64,000 nucleotides of DNA. Source: Martinezella rhizogenes (lineage in GTDB: Bacteria > Pseudomonadota > Alphaproteobacteria > Rhizobiales > Rhizobiaceae). Positions 17,295 through 24,487 of the stretch are shown in pieces. Numbering within the stretch: position 1 is the first letter of the stretch; every line of letters starts with the position of its first letter. Below the pieces are notes generated by a model, which saw only the letters and a list, made by a program, of their open reading frames with translations, searched no databases and was not told the origin of the DNA. Location of the stretch: contig JAAMEZ010000021.1 of the NCBI GenBank assembly GCA_013322215.1, positions 682,001-746,000 of the forward strand. Direction: 5' to 3'. The translations under genes were made by a program, and so were the position numbers.

Positions 17295-18226
17295 GCTTGC
17301 ACCGCCTTCCCGGAAACCGGCCGCACCATGCCGGAGGTCTCGTCACCAAAATAGACCCCGAAATTGCCGATCTGGCTTTCCATTGCGAAGCGGGCGACGA
17401 TATCGGCCGTCGAGCTGGTCTTGAAGTGCGCCGCCTTCAAGGCATCCGGCTTCATGAACCTGCCCTCGCGCGGCTCGCCTTGCGAGGCGAAGGCGCGATA
17501 GACGATGTGATGATTGCCATCGCTCTTGCCTTCATAGACCGAGTACAGAAAGCCGACCGTGACCGAAAGACCAGTCAGCGCTTGCAGATACTGGCCGAGA
17601 ATGTCGGCGGGACTTCCTTCGCTGCCCTCGCAATTCGGAAGGGCAAGAACGTCATCGCCAAGCAGCAGGATTTCGCCATCGCGCTCGACGACCGCGCCCA
17701 GCTCGATATTGCCTTCCACGGCGGCGGAAACCGCCTTGCTCGCCAGGATCGGTGTGAAATAGCCACCGCGGGCATAGCCAAGACCGTTGCGGCCGCTATT
17801 GTCGAACGAGACGATGCGCCCCATCAGGACAACATGGTCGCCGGCCTCGATCACCTGTTCCATGGCGCATTCGAACCAGGCGGCGACATCGGCAAGGATC
17901 GGACAGCCATCCGCGCCTGAATTCCATTCGACCGCGGCGAACCTGTCTTCGACGGGCCGCGCAAACGTGTTGGAGACGGCCTTCTGCGTTTCCGACAACA
18001 CATTGATGGCAAAGTGTTTCGTGCTCGTCATGGCCGCGAAATTGCGCGAGGTCTTTGCCAGGCAGACAAGAAGAAGCGGCGGATCGAGCGACACCGACGT
18101 GAAAGAATTCGCGGTAAAGCCGAGCGGCAGGCCTGCCTCATCGCGCGCGGTCACGACCGTGACACCGGTCGGAAATGCGCCGAAGGCGTCGCGCAGTGCC
18201 CTTGGGTCGAAGTCTTGCGTCGTCAT
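17291..18226 (-). CDS. Flavin reductase with unusual C-terminal extension
   Basis: 311 residues. Residues about 1-165 are a flavin reductase-like FMN-binding split barrel (FGAFPTGVTVVTA, GFTANSFTSVSLDPPLLLVCL, FAINVLSE). Residues about 170-311 are an extra domain not found in the usual ~170-residue enzymes (LGQYLQALTGLSVTVGFLYSV, NHHIVYRAFASQG). Its pattern faintly recalls a degenerate Nudix fold. It should supply FMNH2 to the monooxygenase encoded next. The start at 18226 has GGGGAGGACG upstream. Overlaps of 4 bp occur on both sides. Confidence 0.87.
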   Translation of the reverse strand: MTTQDFDPRALRDAFGAFPTGVTVVTARDEAGLPLGFTANSFTSVSLDPPLLLVCLAKTSRNFAAMTSTKHFAINVLSETQKAVSNTFARPVEDRFAAVEWNSGADGCPILADVAAWFECAMEQVIEAGDHVVLMGRIVSFDNSGRNGLGYARGGYFTPILASKAVSAAVEGNIELGAVVERDGEILLLGDDVLALPNCEGSEGSPADILGQYLQALTGLSVTVGFLYSVYEGKSDGNHHIVYRAFASQGEPREGRFMKPDALKAAHFKTSSTADIVARFAMESQIGNFGVYFGDETSGMVRPVSGKAVQA

Positions 18227-19068
18227 CTTGCGTCCTCCCCGCATGAAAGCCACTCGGCAAGCAGCTCATTGACGATTTCAGGTGCCGTCAGGTTCACCAT
18301 ATGGCGGTGGCCCTCGACAATGCGCACCCAGCCTTTGGGTGCCGCCGCCGCCATCTGTTCGGCCATCAGCGGCGTCGAATTCGGATCGCCCGACCCGGTC
18401 AGGAACAGCGCAGGCGCGCTGACATCAGGCCAGCGATCGGCATAGGTCTCATCGCCGCCGGCAAAAGCCGCATAGGCCGTGGCATAGCCTTGTGGATCGA
18501 CAAGGCTCAGCCAGTTGCGGGTGAGCTCCCGTGCGACCGCGCTTTGAGCATCATCGCCAAACCAGCGCAGCAACGGTCCCTCCTTGTCGACGCCGACGAG
18601 CGGTATCGCCGCGGCGCGGGCAAGCACGGCCGCCTTGGCCTCGGGATCGCGACGATAGACGCCGTTGAGATAGGCGATCCGCTTGATCCGTTCGCCAAAG
18701 GTGGCAGCGGCCCCTCCGGCGACAAGCGCACCCATCGAATGACCGGCAACGTTGACCTTGCCGAGTTCCATCTCATCAAGGAAACCACCGAACCAGGCGA
18801 CGAAGGCTTGCAGCGGACTTCCCGCGGGCAATGCGACGCTTTCGCCATGCCCAGGCATGTCGACGGCGATGACGCGATGGCTTCCGGAAAATGCCTCGAT
18901 CTGTGGCGTCCAGGCTTCCAACCGCATGCCGACACCATGGATCAGAACCAGGGGCTCGCCTTCGCCGACCTCATGATAGGCAGTGCCGCCTATCGTGTGT
19001 TTGCGGAGCAAACCTTCCGTCTTCAGATGATCGGGCTTGCTCTGGTCCATGATTTCCATCGCCGGCAT
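18223..19068 (-). CDS. Alpha/beta hydrolase
   Basis: 281 residues. The nucleophile elbow GHSMG (about residue 112), an oxyanion motif LIHGVGMRLEAW, the acid in TGSGDPNS and the catalytic His in EGHRHMVNL are all visible. It is likely to hydrolyse an amide, carbamate or ester intermediate after the oxygenation step, as RutD-like and other hydrolases do in comparable operons. Three possible starts lie within 18 bp (19068, 19059, 19050). Confidence 0.88.
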   Translation of the reverse strand: MPAMEIMDQSKPDHLKTEGLLRKHTIGGTAYHEVGEGEPLVLIHGVGMRLEAWTPQIEAFSGSHRVIAVDMPGHGESVALPAGSPLQAFVAWFGGFLDEMELGKVNVAGHSMGALVAGGAAATFGERIKRIAYLNGVYRRDPEAKAAVLARAAAIPLVGVDKEGPLLRWFGDDAQSAVARELTRNWLSLVDPQGYATAYAAFAGGDETYADRWPDVSAPALFLTGSGDPNSTPLMAEQMAAAAPKGWVRIVEGHRHMVNLTAPEIVNELLAEWLSCGEDAR

Positions 19069-19083
19069 CCAGACACCCGATCC

Positions 19084-19686
19084 TTACACGCCGGCCGGAT
19101 TGGAGACGTCCTGTCCCAGATCCTTGAGGTCCTGGTAACGATCGCCGATGCGATGATGCGGCCGGCCGCCGACGGAGGCGCCGAGCGCCACAACGATCTC
19201 GTCGGCAGCGGGCGCATCGGGAACCGAGGTCTGGATCGTCAGATAATGCGAACGGCGGCCTTCGTCATTCTTGTCCATGAGCGGGATCATGATCGGCGCA
19301 TTGGCGGGACCACGCGTGTTGCAGAAGGCGAGATAGGACTTGGCGCCGACGGCATGGCGATAGTGATTGCCGAACCGCAGGGTGTGGATCAGCGCGGACG
19401 CATGTTCGATCTCGCCATCCAGACCGACGACCGCCGATTTGCCATAGGCTTCGACTGCTTCGCCCGATCCGACCGCGTCGATGATCATTTTGGTGAGCAA
19501 TTCGCCGAGGATAGGCGCGGCAGCATGAATTTCGGGTTTCAGATCGGCGACGAAACCACGACCGGCCCAGGGGTTTTTGACGATCGCACATGCCGAGAAG
19601 AGCTTTAACGGCGTAGCTGCTGCCTTCCCCCCTTCAACAAGCGTCGTTTCGATCTGCAGGACAGTTTTTCGGATCTGAAGGCTCAT
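19084..19686 (-). CDS. PF06684 'amino acid synthesis' family protein
   Basis: 200 residues, full length for the AA_synth family (PF06684), with VEGGKAAATPLKLFSACAIVKNP, GRGFVADL and EIEHASALIHTLRFGNHYR. Despite the family name no reaction is firmly established, and members recur beside luciferase-like monooxygenases and hydrolases. It is the first gene of the leftward block after a 352-bp regulatory gap that holds two candidate GntR operators, one just 29 bp before its start. No signal peptide. Confidence 0.85.
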   Translation of the reverse strand: MSLQIRKTVLQIETTLVEGGKAAATPLKLFSACAIVKNPWAGRGFVADLKPEIHAAAPILGELLTKMIIDAVGSGEAVEAYGKSAVVGLDGEIEHASALIHTLRFGNHYRHAVGAKSYLAFCNTRGPANAPIMIPLMDKNDEGRRSHYLTIQTSVPDAPAADEIVVALGASVGGRPHHRIGDRYQDLKDLGQDVSNPAGV

Positions 19687-19714
19687 GGCTCGCTCTCATC
19701 TAAGATTACGTATG

Positions 19715-19726
19715 ATGGTATGCCAT
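19715..19726. promoter_or_regulatory. Candidate GntR/FCD operator 1
   Basis: ATGGTATGCCAT, an inverted repeat ATGG/CCAT around a 4-bp centre, 29 bp upstream of the PF06684 start. FCD-type GntR regulators commonly bind short palindromes of this TGGT-N-ACCA class. Related sites occur at 19899 and before the gntR gene. Confidence 0.55.
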
Positions 19727-19898
19727 AATACTGTACTGTCAAGCAGCTTTGAGCGACCGGACTGAAAAACCTGCCGCGCACCAGAAATCATCAGCTATAA
19801 CAATGCCTTATTGATAGGCAGCAACAAGCGTTCGCAAAAGCGGTGCTTGTTCGCCGCATATCTTCAGCTATCGATGTTCCGCTTTTGTATTAGTTATT

Positions 19899-19910
19899 AT
19901 GGTATACCGT
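19899..19910. promoter_or_regulatory. Candidate GntR/FCD operator 2
   Basis: ATGGTATACCGT, with the core GGTATACC a perfect palindrome. It shares ATGGTAT with operator 1, 184 bp away. Its position in the same gap supports control of the monooxygenase operon by the GntR protein encoded at 20972-21667. Confidence 0.55.
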
Positions 19911-20038
19911 CACACCGAAAACATGGGAGAGTCAACCCGCTTCCCCAGGCAAACGACAATTTGATGAGGCATGACATCCACCGACATCATCCGGCATCGT
20001 GCAGACCGGCTCGCCACACGGCTGGATTTTCGCCGGCG

Positions 20039-20956
20039 TTACTCCTGGCGGACGATGGCACCGATCGCATTGACGACAATGCGCGCCGCGGTCAGGGCCG
20101 AAAGGCCGTCGATATCGGCCGGAGGATAGAGCTCCACCAGATCGAAGCCTGCAATCCTCGCCCGCCGACCAAGGCCAGCGATCAGGTCGATGACCTGCGT
20201 ATAGGTGAGACCGCCGGGCGTTCGTGCCGCCACACCCGGCATGATGCCGGGATCGATGCTGTCGCAATCCAGGGTCACGACGACCCGAGCGCCTTGCGGA
20301 ATATGCTGAAGAGCTGCCTCGACCCCTTGCGCATGGATGTCGCGGGCCGTGACAAAGCGGCTGCCATAGCGCTGCGCCGCCTCGACGTCGGCAGGACGAG
20401 CACTACCGACACTTCGCAGGCCCACCTGCACCATTCCGGCAACATGCGGCATCTCGCTTGCCCGGCGCATCGGGCTCGAATAGCCATAGCGCTCGCCATG
20501 CAGCTCATCGCGCCAGTCGATATGGGCGTCGATCTGCAGGATCCAGACAGGCCCCTCATCCGCAAAGCCGGCGATGAAGGGGATCGTGACGGAACAGTCG
20601 CCGCCAAGCAGGATCGGTACGGCCGGCAATGCCAGGACCTCGCGCATCTTCGCCTTAATCCGGTCCCGGTTGCCGGCATTGTCATGCATGACGGTCTCAA
20701 TGTTCCCCACGTCGATGCAGCAAACCGGCTTGCCATCGAAGAGCGGACCGCCGAGATCGAAATCCCAATGCTCGACGAGCGCGGCATCATCCTGGCTGGC
20801 AGCGCGGATCGCTCCAGCCGACAGGGCGTAGCCGCTGCTGTCCTTGCCGGGATAGGTGCTGCCGTGACCAGCGCTGAAGATCACCACACGCAGCAGGTGA
20901 CCATCGTCAAGGCGGTCCGAGAAGCCGAGAAAGGATGGGGAGGCAGTCATCTTCAT
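20039..20956 (-). CDS. Ureohydrolase (agmatinase/arginase family) with altered metal motif
   Basis: 305 residues. The fold is that of manganese- or nickel-dependent ureohydrolases, which split guanidino groups to urea and an amine. The second and third metal motifs are intact (IDAHIDWRDE and TLDCDSIDPGIMPG). The first reads GGDCS where agmatinases and arginases have GGDHS, so a metal-ligand His is replaced by Cys. That makes simple agmatinase activity doubtful and suggests another metal or substrate (guanidine, guanidino acid or an amidine). It lies 15 bp downstream of the gntR gene. The ATG at 20950 is an alternative start, with AAGG at better spacing. Confidence 0.88.
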   Translation of the reverse strand: MKMTASPSFLGFSDRLDDGHLLRVVIFSAGHGSTYPGKDSSGYALSAGAIRAASQDDAALVEHWDFDLGGPLFDGKPVCCIDVGNIETVMHDNAGNRDRIKAKMREVLALPAVPILLGGDCSVTIPFIAGFADEGPVWILQIDAHIDWRDELHGERYGYSSPMRRASEMPHVAGMVQVGLRSVGSARPADVEAAQRYGSRFVTARDIHAQGVEAALQHIPQGARVVVTLDCDSIDPGIMPGVAARTPGGLTYTQVIDLIAGLGRRARIAGFDLVELYPPADIDGLSALTAARIVVNAIGAIVRQE

Positions 20957-20971
20957 GGCCTTGGCGAGAAA

Positions 20972-21667
20972 TCAATCGATCGGTTGCCGCCCGGAAAGCA
21001 CGGCCTGGGCGATAGCGCTTGCGCTGGTGACATGATCCATCGCCGCCTGGTAGGCGCCATCGCCATCACCGCGCCTGATAGCATCGACGATACGCGCCAT
21101 CTGCGCCGGACCCTGGACATCGCGATTTTGCGTCTTGATCGTCATGGAGCGCAGGTGGTTGATGCGTACGGTCAGAAGATTGACGACGCCCCAGGCCACA
21201 TGGCGGTCAACCATGCTGAACAGCGTCTGATAGAAGGACGATGTGTGGGCAAGCACGCCCACCATGTCCTTCTCACGGTAGCTATGCTTTATATCCTCCA
21301 GCGACTTATCCAGGGCATCGGCGATCGCGGGATTGTTCTGCTCGGCGCAAAGCCGTGCCGCCATCCCTTCGAGTGCCGCACGGATCTCGTAGATCTGCTT
21401 GGCCTCGTCGTGATTGAGCTGGGCGACGATTGGCCCCTTGTTCGGAAGGTTGGCGACAAGACCTTCGGATTCGAGATGGCGCAGAACCTCGCGCACGATC
21501 GTGCGGCTGACGCCAAGCTGGGCGCAGAGATCGCGTTCCACCAGGCGGTCACCCGGACGGAAATAACCATTGATGATTGCCTCTCGCACCTTGTCGAGGG
21601 CAAGCTCCCGCAACGTCTTGGTCGGACGCTCCACGCGAATTGCGGCGCCGTGCGCATCATCATTCAT
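20972..21667 (-). CDS. GntR family regulator, FCD/VanR type
   Basis: 231 residues. A winged helix-turn-helix (about 15-80, ALDKVREAIINGYFRPGDRLVERDLCAQLGVSRTIVREVLRHLE in its typical order) is followed by the all-helical FCD ligand domain (QIYEIRAALEGMAARL, HVAWGVVNLLTVRINHLRS). FCD regulators sense small carboxylates or related metabolites, often with a bound metal. It is transcribed with the ureohydrolase and is the likely controller of the whole block. An operator-like sequence sits upstream (21689-21710), suggesting autoregulation. Confidence 0.9.
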   Translation of the reverse strand: MNDDAHGAAIRVERPTKTLRELALDKVREAIINGYFRPGDRLVERDLCAQLGVSRTIVREVLRHLESEGLVANLPNKGPIVAQLNHDEAKQIYEIRAALEGMAARLCAEQNNPAIADALDKSLEDIKHSYREKDMVGVLAHTSSFYQTLFSMVDRHVAWGVVNLLTVRINHLRSMTIKTQNRDVQGPAQMARIVDAIRRGDGDGAYQAAMDHVTSASAIAQAVLSGRQPID

Positions 21668-21688
21668 TTCCGCACCCTCGATCTTCGG

Positions 21689-21710
21689 ATACCATAATAT
21701 GGCCTACCAA
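21689..21710. promoter_or_regulatory. Candidate GntR/FCD operator before gntR
   Basis: The sequence ATACCATAATATGGCC contains ATACCAT, which reads ATGGTAT on the other strand like the two downstream sites, and is followed by ATGGCCTACCAA. It lies 22-43 bp before the gntR start, a good place for autoregulation. Confidence 0.45.
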
Positions 21711-21753
21711 AATCATCCATTGTCGAAATGAAGTCAATGCAGCAGAGCGCTCC

Positions 21754-22455
21754 TCAGAGCAAGGCCTGTTCGTGAATGCCGAAATGCTCCTTCAACACCT
21801 TCCAGCCTTTCGGCGTGACGTCAACGGCGCGGGACGAGGGCGACCGCCGTATGCAACCCTCCGCGAAAAGGAGGTTGGTCAAATGAACGCCAAGCGGTCC
21901 AGCAAGATGATGTTGGCGCTCCGTCCAATCGAGGCATTGCCGGGCAAGCCCGTAGCGCGTGGGTCTGATACTGGCCGTGTTCATGCCCATGCGGCCGAAC
22001 CACTCTGCACCAGCCGGCGTGAGTTCGAACCGCTTCCTTTCGGCCGCGATGAGGAACCCTTTCTCCAACAATCCATGGGTTACGGCAATCCCGACACGGC
22101 CAGCCAGATGATCGTAGCAGCAACGAGCGAACCGAAGCTTTTGCGCATCCCGGGTCAGCGGCTTTCGTCGCACGGGCTCCGTCGGACCGATCGAGGCCAG
22201 GGTCTCGAGCGCCAGCGCAACATGGGAGCCGGCGAGACGATAGTATCGGTGCCGCCCTTCGGTTTCCACAGTCAGCAGGCCGCCGACCAGCAACTTGCCC
22301 AGATGGGAACTGGCCGTCTGCGCCGTCACGCCGGCAGAATAGGCGAGTTCCCCGGCAGGTCGAGCCCGGCCATCGAGGAGCGCCGACAGCATGGCAACGC
22401 GTGCAGGATCGGCAATCAGAAAGGCAACAGCGGCTATATTCGGCTGGGTCGTCAT
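21754..22455 (-). CDS. ArsR-type winged-helix transcriptional regulator
   Basis: 233 residues. The N-terminal ~90 residues are an ArsR-like helix-turn-helix (IADPARVAMLSALLDGR, YSAGVTAQTASSHLGKLLVGGLL, GRHRYYRLAGSHVALAL). The C-terminal ~140 residues (RFARCCYDHLAGRVGIAV, FELTPAGAEWF) form the extended part found in larger ArsR relatives; they contain a Cys pair, but no standard metal site is evident. It is divergent from the metallophosphoesterase gene with a 129-bp gap, which it may control. SD: GAAGAGGCC. Confidence 0.85.
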   Translation of the reverse strand: MTTQPNIAAVAFLIADPARVAMLSALLDGRARPAGELAYSAGVTAQTASSHLGKLLVGGLLTVETEGRHRYYRLAGSHVALALETLASIGPTEPVRRKPLTRDAQKLRFARCCYDHLAGRVGIAVTHGLLEKGFLIAAERKRFELTPAGAEWFGRMGMNTASIRPTRYGLARQCLDWTERQHHLAGPLGVHLTNLLFAEGCIRRSPSSRAVDVTPKGWKVLKEHFGIHEQALL

Positions 22456-22584
22456 GTCTAGGCCTCTTCAAGTCAGGCAGCATCATAGCACCGAAATAGT
22501 TCGCATGTTTCGACACGCATCGAAGCATTGGGGCAGATTGCCGTCCTAGACTGAGCGCACAAGCAATTGCCACGGAACCGACCC

Positions 22585-23352
22585 ATGACCAAAGAAATCC
22601 TCGCCTTTTTCACCGACACGCATCTCGGTCAGAAGTTGGTCGCCAAGAGCGAAATTGCTGGCGACAAGATGGGTTATGAGGAGACACCGCAAGAGCACGA
22701 GCATCACCTGCGCGTGGTTCTCGACGACATCGCCCGCAAGGGCATTTCCAAGGTCGTCTTCGGCGGCGATATCGGCACGGCAAATTCGGTCGCGGGCTTT
22801 TTCGAACTCCTGCGCACTTATGCCTTCGATGTGTCGCTCATCCTCGGCAACCACGACACCTATGGCAATGTCGCGCCGTACCATGACATGGACGGCAATA
22901 TCGTGGCAGGGAGGCTGTGCTACTCGCAGCAAGATCTGCATCTGAAACGGATTTTTCTCGATACGTCCGACAACATCGTCGGCGACGGCCAGCGCAAGTG
23001 GCTCGCCTGCGAACTCGAAGGTGTGAAGCGGGCCGCGGTCTTTCTGCATCACCCGATCCTGCCGCTCGACACGCCGGTAGATCGAACCGGTGCCGCCCTG
23101 CGCGACCGGGATGAGGTCAGATCGCTTCTGATCGGCATGGACTGCCAGATATCCCTATTCTGCGGTCACTACCACATGATCGACGAAGCCCGGGACGCAA
23201 ACATCAGGCAATATGTCTCGCCGGCGGTCTCCTATCAGATCGTCAAGCAATCCGAACGTCTCAAGGCCGATACCGGGACGTTCGGCTATCGTATTCTGGA
23301 GATCGACGAAGAAGAGATCAAAACGCAGGTCGTCTTGTTTTCAAAAGCCTAA
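22585..23352 (+). CDS. Calcineurin-like metallophosphoesterase
   Basis: 255 residues. The full set of metal-binding motifs is visible: FFTDTHLGQ (DxH), FGGDIG, LGNHDTYG, FLHHPILPL and FCGHYHM. The protein is cytoplasmic (no signal) and of single-domain size, so it is probably a cyclic nucleotide or other phosphodiester hydrolase; the substrate cannot be told. The ATG at 22585 is chosen; a TTG at 22567 is in frame. Confidence 0.88.
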   Translation: MTKEILAFFTDTHLGQKLVAKSEIAGDKMGYEETPQEHEHHLRVVLDDIARKGISKVVFGGDIGTANSVAGFFELLRTYAFDVSLILGNHDTYGNVAPYHDMDGNIVAGRLCYSQQDLHLKRIFLDTSDNIVGDGQRKWLACELEGVKRAAVFLHHPILPLDTPVDRTGAALRDRDEVRSLLIGMDCQISLFCGHYHMIDEARDANIRQYVSPAVSYQIVKQSERLKADTGTFGYRILEIDEEEIKTQVVLFSKA

Positions 23353-23450
23353 AGCGGCTTAGCTTTTCACGGAAACTCCGAACCGCTCCATCTCTTTGCC
23401 TTTTGCAATTCCGGACGGAAAACCGCTACGCACTTTTCCTGGAATTGCTC
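23353..23450. repeat. RIME-like rhizobial intergenic repeat
   Basis: Directly after the phosphoesterase stop comes AGCGG...CCGAACCGCT, then a second palindrome with arms GCAATTCC (23405-23412) and GGAATTGC (23441-23448). The string GACGGAAAACCGCT and the two-palindrome plan fit my memory of the Rhizobium-specific intergenic mosaic elements, which are scattered in this family and can form hairpins in mRNA. A related single palindrome occurs at 28475-28508. The family call is from memory. Confidence 0.55.
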
Positions 23451-23553
23451 CAGGTGGCGCGTACAAGGAGCAAAAGCACTTTCACTTCAGAGCGATGACA
23501 CTATATCGTACCGCAGCACTGCGGAATCGCCAGTTGATTTGAAGGATATGACA

Positions 23554-24138
23554 ATGGGCGTGCTTTTCTCTCCAGAACTCACGGTTTGTGGCATTGAGGA
23601 GTTGCCCGATCAACGCGCGCGGAACGTTACCCACGTGCTTTCCCTCCTCGATCCGGAATATCCCGAGCTCGATGTCTTCCACTCCTATGCCAGGCATCAT
23701 CGCACGACGCTACGTTTTCACGATATCATCGCGACGGCTCCGGGGCGGGTGATGCCCCAGCCGGAACATGTCGAAGCGATCTTGAAATTCGGCGCCGAGT
23801 TTCAGACGCAGCAAGCCCCGGAGGCGTCGAGCCATCTGCTGGTGCATTGCCATATGGGCGTATCGCGCTCGACCGCTGCCATGCTGTCATTGATGGCGCA
23901 AGCAAATCCCGACGAGCCCGGCGAGAGCCTTTTTGCTCGCTTGGTAGCCATCCGCCCACAGGCCTGGCCGAACTCCCAGATGATCGGCTTCGCCGACAAG
24001 CAGCTCGGCCGGAACGGGGATTTGACCGCAGCACTTGCCCGTCACTATGGCCGGCAGATCAAGGAGCGGCCTGACTTTGTCGACTGGATGACGCATCTCG
24101 GACGTCAGGCGGAACTTAATATGGCGATCCCCGCGTAA
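23554..24138 (+). CDS. Tyrosine phosphatase-like (dual-specificity) protein
   Basis: 194 residues. The CX5R signature is in VHCHMGVSRSTAAM, with the general acid probably in the acidic stretch before it. It is a small cytoplasmic phosphatase of the kind annotated as protein-tyrosine-phosphatase in rhizobia; its true substrate may be a protein or an inositol or nucleotide phosphate. ATG at 23554 is chosen because GAAGGA lies about 7 nt upstream; ATG at 23548 and TTG at 23539 are in frame but too near or beyond that site. Confidence 0.82.
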   Translation: MGVLFSPELTVCGIEELPDQRARNVTHVLSLLDPEYPELDVFHSYARHHRTTLRFHDIIATAPGRVMPQPEHVEAILKFGAEFQTQQAPEASSHLLVHCHMGVSRSTAAMLSLMAQANPDEPGESLFARLVAIRPQAWPNSQMIGFADKQLGRNGDLTAALARHYGRQIKERPDFVDWMTHLGRQAELNMAIPA

Positions 24139-24205
24139 GGAGTACCTCTCCTGCCTGAGGACCGGCCGCCGGCACGACGGCCTGATTATACATCTTCTTC
24201 CGCCG

Positions 24206-24222
24206 TGACAGTTCCCTGACAG
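24206..24222 (+). promoter_or_regulatory. Direct repeat TGACAG-N5-TGACAG, candidate response-regulator site
   Basis: Two identical hexamers start 11 bp apart, one DNA helical turn, the arrangement bound by OmpR/PhoB-type response regulators. It lies about 265 bp before the binding-protein start, and an OmpR-type regulator is encoded downstream at 28566-29237. Confidence 0.5.
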
Positions 24223-24305
24223 GAATCGATGTCACCTTGGCTGCAATCTGTAGAGGACAGAGACGGCCGACTCATGAGCCGGCTAGCCATCGGGGAGGAG
24301 ATATC

Positions 24306-24332
24306 ATGAAAACCGCGCTCGGTCGCAACTAG
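24306..24332 (+). other. Mini-ORF (8 codons) with strong ribosome-binding site
   Basis: ATG at 24306 follows GGGGAGGAG by 6 nt and encodes MKTALGRN before a TAG stop. It may be a leader peptide of the importer mRNA or the relic of a former gene start. Nothing in the codons points to an attenuation signal. Confidence 0.35.
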
Positions 24333-24487
24333 CGCCTGTCATCCGGCATCCGTCGCCGGCCACCATCAGCCAATCACATCCTATTCACCGGCTTTCCGCG
24401 AGGAGAGCCGTGTCGTCCATGCGCGTCCCTAATTCAGGGACGCGGGCGGCAACCAAAACCATGCAGCAGTCAACGGGAGGGATTCAA

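Larger units (their letters stand above)
19687..20038. promoter_or_regulatory. Intergenic control region before the monooxygenase operon
   Basis: A 352-bp gap between two leftward genes, AT-rich in part and without a coding frame I accept. It should contain the promoter of the PF06684-monooxygenase-importer block and holds two ATGG-N4-CC(A/G)T sites (19715-19726 and 19899-19910) listed separately. No clear terminator for the ureohydrolase gene is seen. Confidence 0.6.
24139..24487. promoter_or_regulatory. Control region of the Afu/Fbp-type importer
   Basis: A 349-bp gap with no full-size gene. It contains a TGACAG direct repeat (24206-24222), a near-palindrome GCCGACTCATGAGCCGGC (24266-24283) and a mini-ORF with a strong ribosome site (24306-24332). 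It should hold the importer promoter. Confidence 0.6.

Noticed and set aside
19811-21697. Rightward open frame of 628 codons
   Set aside because: Antisense to the ureohydrolase and gntR genes, both with clear family motifs. Its product is His/Arg/Asp-rich noise.
22021-22060. GTTCGAACC-like tRNA T-loop string
   Set aside because: It lies inside the ArsR-type coding region and no cloverleaf stems can be drawn around it.
24240-24270. Possible sigma-54 promoter (CTTGGCTGCAA)
   Set aside because: The GG and GC elements are not at the required spacing.
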